Shown: in pieces, positions 48,313 through 57,136 of the stretch
Numbering within the stretch: position 1 is the first letter of the stretch
Layout of the letters: each line of letters begins with the position of its first letter
Assembly: GCA_963843685.1 (NCBI GenBank)
Contig: CAWJLO010000010.1
Coordinates: forward strand, 905,109-969,108
From: DASQHL01 sp963843685
Lineage (GTDB): Bacteria > Chloroflexota > Dehalococcoidia > DSTF01 > JACRBR01
Reading direction: 5' to 3'
DNA length: 64,000 bases
Notes under the pieces: model-generated
The model's input: only the letters and a program-made list of their open reading frames with translations
Told to the model about the DNA's origin: nothing
The model's database searches: none
Translations under genes and position numbers: made by a program

Positions 48313-48735
48313 GTGGAAAGGGCTGCCCGCAGGGTGTCCAGGCTCCCCCATCCCTCGCTCACTCCGCTCCTCATTGGCGCCGCCGCGCTCGCCATCGCCT
48401 ATCTCACCTTCACCTCGGTCCACTACGTCGTCCACAACTACCGTCTCCACCAGCAGGAGCAGCAGGTCCGCCGCGACATCGCCCAGCTCGACCACGATCA
48501 CCAGCAGCTCACCGCCGTCCGCGACTACCTCAAGTCCGATGAGTACGTCGAAGACGTCGCCCGCCGCGTCCTCGGCCTCGTGAACCCCGGCGAGACCCTC
48601 GTCATCGTCTCCGGCACCGAACAGCCGACGACCTCGCCGACCCCCGCCCCGCGCGCCGCCCTCACGCCGCAGGCCGAATGGTGGAAGTCCCTGTTCGAAC
48701 CCGGCGGCGCCCCCGTCCCCACTCCCACCCCTTGA
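48313..48735 (+). CDS. FtsB/DivIC-like septum protein
   Basis: 140 residues from a GTG. One membrane helix (about 17-37) is followed by a heptad-rich coiled coil (about 42-70, LHQQEQQVRRDIAQLDHDHQQL) and a small domain with YLKSDEYVEDVARRVLGLVNPGE, the family word of FtsB/DivIC. The tail is Pro/Thr-rich. It would act in the divisome with FtsL and FtsQ. A TAGAGT -10 box lies about 22 bases upstream and no ribosome site is visible. Confidence 0.8.
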   Translation: MERAARRVSRLPHPSLTPLLIGAAALAIAYLTFTSVHYVVHNYRLHQQEQQVRRDIAQLDHDHQQLTAVRDYLKSDEYVEDVARRVLGLVNPGETLVIVSGTEQPTTSPTPAPRAALTPQAEWWKSLFEPGGAPVPTPTP

Positions 48736-48812
48736 CCACGCGAAGAAATGGATCGCGGGCGTCCCCGCCCCTGACGACTGACGCCTGACGACCAATCCCA
48801 CATACTCTCCCC

Positions 48813-50101
48813 GTGCGAACGTACGCCGCCCTCGCCGCGATCGTCGTCCTCGCCCTCGCCCTGCGCGTCGCGTGGCTATCCGCCACCGACACCGTCCCTC
48901 CGCCGCTCTCCGACCCGCAGTACTACTCCGCCACGGCGCAGAACCTCGCCGAAGGCCGCGGCTACACCGTCGCCTTTGACAATCGCGGCTTCGTCGCCGG
49001 CCCGGCGAGCGAGAGCACCGACTTCTGGCCGCCCGGCTACCCCTTCGCCCTCGCGCCGCTCTACAAGCTCACCGGCTCCGACGAGCGCGCCGCCAGGGCG
49101 CTCAACGCGATCGCCGGCGCCCTCACCGTGCTCCCCGTCTTCTTCATCGCCCGCCGGCTCGGCGGCCGCCGGCTCGGCGGCCGTCGCCGCGCCGACACCG
49201 TCGCCCTCCTCGCCGCGCTGCTCGTCGCCGTCGCGCCTGCCTCCATCTTCTGGACCGCGACGCTCTTCAGCGAGACGCTGTTCACCCTCGGCGTCGCGAC
49301 GACGATCGCGGTCGCGATCTGGGCCGCCGATCGCCGCTCGATCGCCGCGTACTTCCTCGCCGGCGTCGTGCTCACGGTGACGGCCTTCGTCCGCTCGCAG
49401 GGCCTCGTGCTCATCGCCCCGGTCGCCGTCCTGCTCGCGCCGTCGCCCATCAGCGACGTGCGGCGGCTGGCGCGCGTGGCACTACCCGTCGTCGCCGGCA
49501 TCGCCCTGCTCGTCATCCCGTGGGCGATCAGAAACGAAGCCGCCATGGGCAGCCCCTACCTGATCAGCGACAACCTCGGCTACAACCTGCGCCTCGCCCA
49601 CGCGCCGTACGCCACCGGCACGTCGGTTGCGCCGCGGGACCTCTGGGACGAACGCCCCGGCCTCTCGTTCCACGACCGCGAGATCTTCTTCGCCGATGTC
49701 GGCGCCCGCCGCGCCTTCACCTACGCGCGCACGCACCCCGGCCGCGAGCTGCAGCTCGCCCCACGCCGCATCGGCTGGCTCCTCCGATCCGACGCCGCGT
49801 CCAGCGATGGACGTGGTCGGAGAGCCTCGGCGCGACGCCATTCGGCCGCGGCCGCGACGCCTTCGTCCTCATCGGTGATGTCTACTGGTACGCGCTGCTC
49901 GCGCTCGCGGCCGCGTCACTCGTCGTCGTGCGGCGCCGCGATCGTCTCTGGCTCGCCCTCTGGTCGACCGTCGCCGTCTGGCTCGCCCTCCACCTCGTCT
50001 TCGCCGGCGAGCCCCGCTACCACGTCCCCCTCGTCCCCGTCCTCGCCATCCTCGCCGCCGCCGCCCTCACCTTTCGCGGCCCACTCCTCCCCGACGACTG
50101 A
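48813..50101 (+). CDS. Membrane glycosyltransferase (GT39-like), one frameshift
   Basis: A polytopic membrane protein of about 430 residues. After helix 1, SDPQYYSATAQNLAEGRGY is the GT-C first loop, and about nine helices follow. The frame holds from 48813 to about 49800; then SLGATPFGRGRDAFVL and the last two helices (YWYALLALAAASLVVV, AVWLALHLVFAGEPRYHVP) are in another frame ending at 50101. One indel near 49800 explains it. The conserved GEPRYHVPLVP motif near the end is typical of this family. It starts at GTG six bases after a CATACT -10 box. Confidence 0.75.
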
Positions 50102-50123
50102 AGACCGACAACCGACGACGCCC

Positions 50124-50965
50124 TCACAGCGCGAACTCCCGGATCGCCCACGCCACCCCGTCCTCGACGTTCCCCGGCCCCACGACGTCCACCTGCGCCT
50201 TCACCTCGTCCGGCGCGTTCCCCATCGCCATGCTCAGCCCCGCCACCCGCATCATCTCCAGGTCCGGCGCCGCGTCGCCGATCGCCAGCGCCTCCGACAG
50301 CGGCACGCCCACGTGCTCGCACACGAGCGCCAGCGCCTTCCCCTTGTCCGCGCCGCCGTGGACGATGTTCAGGTACATCGGGAACGTCGCGCTGTACCCC
50401 CACGCGAAATTCAGCGCGCCTTCGTACTTCCGCCGAGCTTCTCCCGCACCCCCTGCACCGCGTCCTCACCGAAGAACAGAAACGCCTCCACGTCGCCCGT
50501 CACGTGGTCGGACAGCCGCGCCGTCTGCGTCATCCCGGCCGGCAGCCGCGCCGGGTCGATGTTCGGCATCTTCGAGATCAGCCACGTCGAGTCGCCCGCC
50601 GTCACCATCCCCTCGTACCGCTCCGCGTCCGCCAGCTCCGCGATCTCCCGCGCCGCATCAGCCGGGATCTTCAGCTCCAGCAGCCGCGCGTCGTCGACCG
50701 GGCTCCGCACCACCGCGCCGTTGTGGCAGATGATGGGCGCTGCGATCCCCAGCGCGTCCGCCGTCCGCTTCGCCAGCGTGAACCAACGCGACGTCGCCAG
50801 CACGATGTGCACCCCCGCCGCCACCGCCTCCCGCACCGCCGCCGCGTTGCCGTCGCTCACCGTGCTCGCCCGCGTCAGCAGCGTCCCGTCGAGGTCCAGC
50901 GCGATCAGCCGCACCCGCCGCCCCTCCCGCCGCATCGCCTCAACCCGCGCCGACGTCGTCGCCAC
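50124..50965 (-). CDS. HAD-family Cof-type phosphatase, one frameshift
   Basis: About 280 residues. Motif I is LIALDLDGTLLTRAS with the two catalytic Asp, motif II is IVLATSRWF, and motifs III and IV are GADKGKALALV and AIGDAAPDLEMM. The frame breaks near 50430, between REKLGG and KYEGALNFAWGYS, so one base was gained or lost. Cof-type HAD enzymes dephosphorylate small sugar phosphates or nucleotides. The GTG at 50965 overlaps the RadC stop by one base; an alternative ATG is at 50935. Confidence 0.8.
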
Positions 50966-51675
50966 TACGCGAACCCCATCCGCTGCTGCTTCATGCTCAC
51001 ATACCGGCCGCCGCCGATCACCACGTGGTCCAGCAGGTCGACGTCCATCAGCTTCGCCGCCTCCCCGAGCTGCTTCGTCATCTGCACGTCTGCCGCCGAA
51101 GGCGCCGGATCGCCCGAAGGATGATTGTGCAGCAGCACGATCGCCGCCGCCTTCACCCGCAGCGCGTCCGCCAGCAGCTCGCCGATCCGCACGTTCGTCG
51201 AGTGCACGCTCCCCACGTACACCGTCGGCAGCCCCAGCACGTGGTTCCGCACGTCCAGCAGCATCACGCGCACCTGCTCCTGCTCCAGCGCCGACATCTC
51301 GTGCAGCACCAGCGCCGCGATGTCCTCCGGCGACCGCACGATCGGCCGCTGGTCCGCGCCGTCCTTCTTCGCCGCGCGCAACCCCAGCTCCAGCGCCGCC
51401 TTGATCTGCGCCGCCTTCGCCTCGCCGATGCCGTGCTCGTTGCACAGCTCCTGGAACGGCGCATTGCGCAGCCCCTCCAGGCTCTGAAACCGCGCGAGCA
51501 GCCGCGTCGCCTGCGACAGCGCGCTCTCTTTCGCCGTCCCCGTCCGCAGCAGGATCGCCAGCAACTCCGCCGCCGAGAGCGCGTTCGCCCCCGCGTCGCG
51601 CAATCGCTCCCGCGGCCGCTCCGTCGCCGGCAGATCGCGGATCAGCGTGTACGTCACGTGCGCGTCCCCATCCAT
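50965..51675 (-). CDS. radC: RadC/JAMM-domain protein
   Basis: About 236 residues. A helix-hairpin-helix-like start (ERLRDAGANALSAAELLAIL, GEAKAAQIKAALELG) is followed by the JAMM metalloprotease-like domain with LLHNHPSGDPAPSAAD, the full HxH-x7-S-x2-D zinc motif, and LLDHVVIGGGRYVSM. Despite its name, RadC does not have a proven repair role in most bacteria. The start at 51675 (MDGDAHVTYTL) is the first that fits the family. Confidence 0.9.
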   Translation of the reverse strand: MDGDAHVTYTLIRDLPATERPRERLRDAGANALSAAELLAILLRTGTAKESALSQATRLLARFQSLEGLRNAPFQELCNEHGIGEAKAAQIKAALELGLRAAKKDGADQRPIVRSPEDIAALVLHEMSALEQEQVRVMLLDVRNHVLGLPTVYVGSVHSTNVRIGELLADALRVKAAAIVLLHNHPSGDPAPSAADVQMTKQLGEAAKLMDVDLLDHVVIGGGRYVSMKQQRMGFA

Positions 51676-51724
51676 AGGCCACGAGGCTAACAGGGTTCGC
51701 GCATCGTTGGGAAGCAGCCGGGTG

Positions 51725-52279
51725 TTAAGTCGCCGTGTTCGCGTCCGCACCGGCAAGATCGAACCGCCGCCACGCCGCCGACTCCGACCGCGTGTCCTCG
51801 CTCAGGCACACGTTCGTCACCGGGATCGACCACCGATAGTCGCGCCGCCCCAGGAACTGCGCGATCGCCTCCTGCGACGAGTCGTCGCCCAGGTCCCCCG
51901 CCGCTAACGACACGTGCGGCGCCCACGTCGCCGCGTACTCGCTCCGCACCCCGTGCGCGTGCCCGGCCATCGCTTCCCAGATCCGACGGTGCAGCAGCCC
52001 CACCGCCCCCTCGCGGTGCAGCGTCATCGCCAGCACCGTCACCCGCCCCCGGAAGATCCCCAACCCCGCCGTCTCGACGACGAACGGCGACGTCTCCCGC
52101 GCGATCCGTTCGATGATCTCGCCCGCGCTCGCGTCGTAGCTCTCCGCCGCCTGGTAGATGAAGTGCGGACGCGTCGCCCCGGCCATCCCCTTCAGCCCGA
52201 AGACGGCCTTCAGCTCGCCCCACACGTTCTCGATCTCTTCCCGCACCGGGTCGTCGATCGCCGTGATGATCGCCTGCAT
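51725..52279 (-). CDS. 2H phosphoesterase/2'-5' RNA ligase family protein
   Basis: 184 residues. Two His motifs are placed as in LigT-like proteins: RPHFIYQ in the first half and APHVSLA in the second (HxT/S). ITAIDDPVREEIENVWGELK opens the fold. Members cleave or join 2',3'-cyclic or 2'-5' linked nucleotides; which reaction applies is unknown. A -10 box TAGACT ends six bases before the ATG, so the mRNA is probably leaderless. Confidence 0.7.
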   Translation of the reverse strand: MQAIITAIDDPVREEIENVWGELKAVFGLKGMAGATRPHFIYQAAESYDASAGEIIERIARETSPFVVETAGLGIFRGRVTVLAMTLHREGAVGLLHRRIWEAMAGHAHGVRSEYAATWAPHVSLAAGDLGDDSSQEAIAQFLGRRDYRWSIPVTNVCLSEDTRSESAAWRRFDLAGADANTAT

Positions 52280-52369
52280 CTCGAGAGTCTACCGGCGCAC
52301 GCCTTCACCCTCGACTCGCCACCCCCGCTGCGTAGTTCATCGTCGCCCGATCCGACATGCCCGTCGATG

Positions 52370-52909
52370 CGCTATACCGGTAGCGTGACGAACGCATTTG
52401 TGCAGAGCATGGCCAGCAATTTCGAGGACGCGCTCCGCCGCATGGAGGCGGCGCTGACCGCCTGTCCCGACGGCTTGTGGGAGACCGATTTGTGGCCGGA
52501 CGAGGCGCCCACGGGTCCGGGCCCGCACGGGGGACTGCACGGGTCCGCCCCGTGGTTCCTCGGCTACCACGCCCTGTCCTGCCTCGACTACGACCTCTCC
52601 GGCGAGTTTGAGCCGTGGAAACCGCCGCAACCCTTCGACGAGAACACCTGGTCCTTCCCCAACCGCATGTTCACCAGGGCCGAACTCCTCGGCTACGTCG
52701 AGTACTGCCGCGGGCGCGCGCGCCGAACGCTCGACGCGCTCACCGAGGACGCCGCGGCCCGGCCGCTCCCTGACGCCCATCGCTATCACGGCACGCTGTT
52801 CGGCGTGCTCATCGGCAACATCCCTCTGCACGTCGTCGAGCACGCCGCCCAGATCCGCCAGTTCGTCACCGCCGCCGACCCCACGCGCCGCCCTCCCCCG
52901 GCCGCGTAG
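52370..52909 (+). CDS. DinB-like four-helix protein
   Basis: About 179 residues. Helical throughout, with FVQSMASNFEDALRRMEAAL as helix 1, WFLGYHALSCLDYDLSG with a metal His, and LHVVEHAAQIRQFV with the last HxxxH. DinB/YfiT proteins use a His triad to bind a divalent metal, and some are thiol transferases. A GTG at 52385 is an alternative start. It is divergent from the 2H phosphoesterase and lies 33 bases before the cyclase gene. Confidence 0.7.
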   Translation, partial: RYTGSVTNAFVQSMASNFEDALRRMEAALTACPDGLWETDLWPDEAPTGPGPHGGLHGSAPWFLGYHALSCLDYDLSGEFEPWKPPQPFDENTWSFPNRMFTRAELLGYVEYCRGRARRTLDALTEDAAARPLPDAHRYHGTLFGVLIGNIPLHVVEHAAQIRQFVTAADPTRRPPPAA

Positions 52910-52942
52910 CCCCATCGCCGCCCGATGTCGCATACTCCCCAT

Positions 52943-54283
52943 ATGGACCAGCCGCAGATTCGGTACACCAAGACCTCCGACGGCGTCAGCATCGCCTACT
53001 TCGCCATCGGCAGCGGCCGGACGCTGGTGTACATGCCCCCGATGCCGTGGACGCACATCGAACTCGAGTGGAAGGTCGACGACCTGCGTTTGGGGGCCGA
53101 AGCGGCCGCACGCGCCGGAAGGTATGTCCGCTACGACGGGCGCGGCTTCGGGTTATCCGATCGCAACGAGCGCGACTTCTCAGTCGACGCGATGGTGCGC
53201 GACCTGGAGGCCGTCGTGGACGCCGTCGGGTTGGAGTCGTTCGCGCTGATGGCCCATCAGAATATGGCGATGCCGGCGGTAACGTTCGCCTCACGATACC
53301 CGGAGCGAGTGGCTGCGCTGGTTCTGCCAATGGGCTACGCGAGCGGCGAAGCCATGGTGGTAAGCGGGCGTTGGAACTCCATTCTGGAGTTGGCGCGCAC
53401 CGACTGGGGATTGTGCAAGGAGTACATCGCGCAGTCGGTCGGCTTTGACAGGCCAGAAGCGCACCGTCAATTCAAGAAGCTCATCGATGAAGCCGTGACG
53501 CGGGAGTCGTACATCGAATACTGGGAGGCGATACGGCGCTGGGACGTCAATGACGTGCTCAAAGACGTGCGCGCGCCTGCGCTGGTGCTTGCCCGCCGGG
53601 AATTCGAGAACATACCGATCGAGGCCGTGCGTGAACTGGCGGCGGGGCTGCCCGACGCAGAGTTCGTCACGCTGGACGGCCCCGTCGCGGCGTTGACGGC
53701 GCCAGATGCCTCGGCGGCGATCGCCGCGTTCCTCCGCCGCATCGCGTCGTCGGGTGCTCCGGAACCCGGACCTACCACGACGCGGGCCGGCGGCCTCCGC
53801 ACCGTCCTCTTCACCGACATCGTCGGCCACACCGAGATGATGCAGCGCCTCGGCGACGCAAAGGGCCGCGACGTCCTCCGCGAGCACGAGCGCATCACCC
53901 GCGATCTCCTCAAGCAGCACGGCGGCGCCGAGGTCAAGACCATGGGCGACGGCTTCATGGCCTCGTTCGGCAGCGTCACCGCCGCCATGGACTGCGCCAT
54001 CGCCCTCCAGCGCGCCTTCGCCGCCCGCGACGGCGAGCCGCTGCAGGTGCGCGTCGGCCTCAACGCCGGCGAACCCATCGAGGAGGACGGCGACCTCTTC
54101 GGCGCCACCGTCATCCTCGCCTCCCGCATCGCCGCCAAGGCCGGCCCCGGCGAGATCCTCATCCCCGAGCCCATCCGCCATCTCCTCGCCGGCAAGTCCT
54201 ACGCCTACGCCGACCGCGGCGAGACCATGCTCAAAGGCTTCGACGACGCCGTCCGCCTCTACGAAGTCCGCTGGAGCGAGTGA
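52943..54283 (+). CDS. Class III adenylate/guanylate cyclase with N-terminal pseudo-hydrolase domain
   Basis: 446 residues. Residues 1-270 are an alpha/beta-hydrolase fold (RYDGRGFGLSD, VDAVGLESFALMAHQNM) but the nucleophile elbow G-x-S-x-G is replaced by AHQNM, so it is probably inactive and used to bind a ligand. The C-terminal 170 residues are a class III cyclase: RTVLFTDIVGHTEMM and KTMGDGFMASF hold the two metal Asp and the Lys that reads adenine, and LFGATVILASRI the Arg; the usual Asn is Ile. It is likely a ligand-controlled cAMP enzyme. The ATG at 52943 lies six bases after CATACT. Its last 80 bases are repeated at 55533. Confidence 0.82.
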   Translation: MDQPQIRYTKTSDGVSIAYFAIGSGRTLVYMPPMPWTHIELEWKVDDLRLGAEAAARAGRYVRYDGRGFGLSDRNERDFSVDAMVRDLEAVVDAVGLESFALMAHQNMAMPAVTFASRYPERVAALVLPMGYASGEAMVVSGRWNSILELARTDWGLCKEYIAQSVGFDRPEAHRQFKKLIDEAVTRESYIEYWEAIRRWDVNDVLKDVRAPALVLARREFENIPIEAVRELAAGLPDAEFVTLDGPVAALTAPDASAAIAAFLRRIASSGAPEPGPTTTRAGGLRTVLFTDIVGHTEMMQRLGDAKGRDVLREHERITRDLLKQHGGAEVKTMGDGFMASFGSVTAAMDCAIALQRAFAARDGEPLQVRVGLNAGEPIEEDGDLFGATVILASRIAAKAGPGEILIPEPIRHLLAGKSYAYADRGETMLKGFDDAVRLYEVRWSE

Positions 54284-54456
54284 CCGCTGCGTAGCGCCTG
54301 CGCGAGCCGATCTCCGGCGCATGCATTAACACGTGCTAATCCGAGTTGATCCGGTCGGAGTGCACGCGTAGAGTGGCGCAGCACGCTCGCCAGATTCTGA
54401 TGACAGCCCAAACGCGACTGCGGACTCGTGAGCGTGGACGAACGCAAGGGGGAGCT

Positions 54457-55527
54457 ATGCGAGAGTGGTTGTTGCGCGTGGGCGGAGCGTCCGCGCTGAT
54501 GATGTTCGCTGCTGTCGTCGCGGGCGGCCCCGCGAACGCGCGCAGTGCGAACGCCAGCGCGCAGGGGCCCGAAGCCACCTACCGCGCGTATGTCGCCGCG
54601 GCGAACGCGCAGGACGTGCCGGCTGAACTCGCGCTCCTCGACCCGAACGTCACGAGCGTCAGCGACGGTGAGGATGGGTGGACGTCGAACAAGGTCATCG
54701 GACGCGACGCATTTCAGTCTTCTCTCGCCCCTGGCAACCCCAACGTCACGATTGACAGCCTGAACGTCCAGGGAAACACGGTCACCGTCGTCTGGGAGGG
54801 CCACGACGTGACCGCGGCGCCCGCGGGCGTCACCAGGTACGTCTGGCGAACGACCGCGACGGTCGTCAACGGGCTCATCACATCTCTTGTGAACACACCC
54901 GATCTCACGGACGCGCAAACCGCCAAGTACATCAACTACTACAAGCCAATTTTCGCGCCTAACCCGCCGAGCGCGCCGCCCGCAGGCGCACTCACGGTGA
55001 CGATCGGTTCCGGAGCTGACGGCAGTCAGCCCGGGACGGCGTATATCACCAAGCTCTCGGATACGGTGACGCAGGTGCTCGTATACGTGAGCCCCGGGCA
55101 GCCGAAGGTCCGTCAGGCATCGAACCTGAACACGGGACCGTGCTCCGCCCCCGGGAGCGTGCTGTACGGTCTCGCTGACGTCGTCGACGGAGCCGCGAAC
55201 ACGGACATCAGCGCGCCATTCGATCAGATCGTCGCCCAGGCCAAATCGATTGACGTGCATCAGGTCGCGCAGCCTTCCCTGGTCAACGCGTGCGGTGACG
55301 TCTCAGCGGCAGCCGCTGCTCCAACGGCCACGCCTGCAGCGCCGGCAACGCCTGCCCCTGCGCCGACGGTCTCCGGCGTTGTCTCGGCGCCATCGACGGG
55401 CACCGGCCCGTCGGGCGGAGGCGATGCATGGCTCCTGACCTCCGTGGCGTTGGCGGTGGGGCTCTGCGGCATGCTCTGCGTGATAGGGGGCCGGCGTCTC
55501 GAGGCAACGCTCCGTCGAAGGCGATAG
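54457..55527 (+). CDS. Secreted surface protein: SnoaL-like and CHRD-like domains with TGTGP sorting-like tail
   Basis: 356 residues. A signal helix (about 5-28) is followed by a SnoaL/NTF2-like domain (ATYRAYVAAANAQDVPAELA, FQSSLAPGNPNVTI) and then a CHRD-like beta domain ending DGAANTDISAPFDQIVAQ and QPSLVNACGDV. A Pro/Ala/Thr linker leads to APSTGTGPSGGG, a hydrophobic helix and the basic RRLEATLRRRR. This C-terminal layout matches a sortase-type signal with a changed first residue. AAGGGGGAG precedes the ATG. It sits between a cyclase gene and a copy of that gene's 3' end. Confidence 0.7.
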   Translation: MREWLLRVGGASALMMFAAVVAGGPANARSANASAQGPEATYRAYVAAANAQDVPAELALLDPNVTSVSDGEDGWTSNKVIGRDAFQSSLAPGNPNVTIDSLNVQGNTVTVVWEGHDVTAAPAGVTRYVWRTTATVVNGLITSLVNTPDLTDAQTAKYINYYKPIFAPNPPSAPPAGALTVTIGSGADGSQPGTAYITKLSDTVTQVLVYVSPGQPKVRQASNLNTGPCSAPGSVLYGLADVVDGAANTDISAPFDQIVAQAKSIDVHQVAQPSLVNACGDVSAAAAAPTATPAAPATPAPAPTVSGVVSAPSTGTGPSGGGDAWLLTSVALAVGLCGMLCVIGGRRLEATLRRRR

Positions 55528-55532
55528 CCCCA

Positions 55533-55613
55533 CACCTACGCCGACCGCGGCGAGACCATGCTCAAGGGCTTCGACGACGCCGTCCGCCTCTACGAAGTCC
55601 GCTGGCAACCCTG
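55533..55613 (+). pseudogene. Duplicate of the 3' end of the cyclase gene
   Basis: This matches 54206-54283 nearly base for base (GCCGACCGCGGCGAGACCAT onward to GTCCGCTGG), ending in a stop. No cyclase sequence precedes it. The surface protein gene lies between the two copies. Confidence 0.85.
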
Positions 55614-55696
55614 AGCCTGCCGGATGGCGGCCGGGTAGTCCCCGCTGACGGCGTCAGCGTCCGTGTACGTGCTCACACTCTGAAACGATCACAAGC

Positions 55697-55825
55697 AGCG
55701 GAAGTGCAGAGGGCGCAGCGCCTCTGCCGGGGGGCTCCGGGGGGTGTCCCCCCGGCCCCTCCTTCTTCTCTTCTTCTTTAGAAGGAATGTGCGGGGTACG
55801 CGCCAGCGGACACCGCACCCCACCA
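55697..55825 (+). repeat. Two-hairpin repeat element, dispersed copy 4 (array type)
   Basis: Hairpins GCAGAGG...CCTCTGC and CCGGGGGG-TGT-CCCCCCGG, then CTTCTTT-AGAAGGA and GTGCGGGGTACGCGCCAGCG with ACACCGCACCCC. This 3' part is the same as in the array at 57137. It lies between convergent genes. Confidence 0.85.
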
Positions 55826-55829
55826 CGGA

Positions 55830-56903
55830 CTAGACGCGCGCCGCTGCCGCCTCCTCGACCCATTGGGGCCGCGTCGTCCCGCGGCAGAAGTCCGCGATGC
55901 TCCGTGCCGTCTCGCGGCTGATCTCGGGGCACGTCGTCGGGAAGATCTCCGTCCCGTGGATCGTCCCCATCACCTGCCGGCACACCGCCGGTACCCCCGC
56001 GCTGATGAGCAGCCTGTAGAAGTTGATGCCTTCGTCGCGCAGCGGGTCGCATTCGTTCACGCTGATCATCGTCGGCGGCAGGCCACGCACGTCGTCAACC
56101 GTCGCGAACCCGGGCCAGGCCAGTGGGTTGCGGCGCTTCAACTCGTCGATGCCGTACGCCATCGGGCCGTTGTCGTTGTACAGGTCCAGCAGGATGCCGT
56201 TGTTCTCGATCGACGACGGGTTCTGCTCCAGCGGCCAGATGCCCGCGATGTACGGACACAGCGCGTACAGCCCCCGGATCAGGTCCAAGCGCCCCTCGCG
56301 CTGCAACCGCATCCCGGTCGCCAGCGTCAGGTTGCCGCCGCCGCTCTCTCCGGAAATGATGATCGCGTCGCGGTCGATGCCAAGGGTGGCGCTGTTCTCC
56401 GACACCCACTTCAGCCCGGACACGCAGTCGTTCAGCCCGGCGGGGTACGGCGCGACCTCCGGCACCGACGAGGGTGTGAGCGCGTTACGAAAATCGACCA
56501 TCGCTACGGCGACGCCCTGACCCGCGATGATCCGGCCCCACGCCTTGTAGTTCCCGTCATAACACGACATCGTCGTCATGCCGCCGCCATGGATGTAGTA
56601 CACGCATGGCAGAAGTCCTTCGGACTCCGGGCGGATGAACTGGATGTTGATCGTGTTGCCGTCGGGCTCCGAGGCGAGCGTGTGCGTCGTGATCGTCAGC
56701 CCCGTCGAGGGCGCAACCTCTTCGCTGTCGGCGGAATCTAGGAACATCTGGAGCACCTGTCGTGCGGCAAGAGCCTCGGGGCTGCTGGCCATGGCCAGCA
56801 CCTCTTCGCGGCTCTTCGCGACCTGGACTTCCGGCAGGTCAAACACACCGAACTGCGCCTTGATGCGCGGGTCGATACGTGGGTCGTCGCTGATCTTGCT
56901 CAT
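55830..56903 (-). CDS. HSL-family alpha/beta hydrolase (esterase)
   Basis: 357 residues. HGGG in YYIHGGGMTT is the oxyanion motif of the hormone-sensitive lipase family, GESGGGN the nucleophile Ser, NECDPLRDEG the acid and GTIHGTEIF the histidine. An N-terminal helical cap of about 90 residues precedes it. It should hydrolyse short-chain esters or lactones. The ATG at 56903 has GAGGAA upstream and gives the family length; the frame is open to 57194 but reads into the repeat array. Confidence 0.85.
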   Translation of the reverse strand: MSKISDDPRIDPRIKAQFGVFDLPEVQVAKSREEVLAMASSPEALAARQVLQMFLDSADSEEVAPSTGLTITTHTLASEPDGNTINIQFIRPESEGLLPCVYYIHGGGMTTMSCYDGNYKAWGRIIAGQGVAVAMVDFRNALTPSSVPEVAPYPAGLNDCVSGLKWVSENSATLGIDRDAIIISGESGGGNLTLATGMRLQREGRLDLIRGLYALCPYIAGIWPLEQNPSSIENNGILLDLYNDNGPMAYGIDELKRRNPLAWPGFATVDDVRGLPPTMISVNECDPLRDEGINFYRLLISAGVPAVCRQVMGTIHGTEIFPTTCPEISRETARSIADFCRGTTRPQWVEEAAAARV

Positions 56904-57136
56904 CTCGTTCCTCACTACTGGAAATACGGAACTCTCCGGCCGCCGCCGGACTCCGTCCTCGTATGACCGCCTCTCGTCGAAACTGAAGCTATCGTGCCTC
57001 CCGTTCCCCCTCCGGTCAACCAGCGTTGGAGCTTCGGCTCGACAGTTGGAGATCACCCGGCCCCCAACCGTCGTCACCGCTGCACAAGCGACGCGGCCAA
57101 TCGATCGGCCGACTGCTCCCCGCTCACCACACGCAG
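56904..57136. other. Left flank of the repeat array
   Basis: 233 bases between the HSL hydrolase start and the array. No gene or clear promoter was identified, although both divergent genes must be driven from here or from within the array. Confidence 0.4.
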
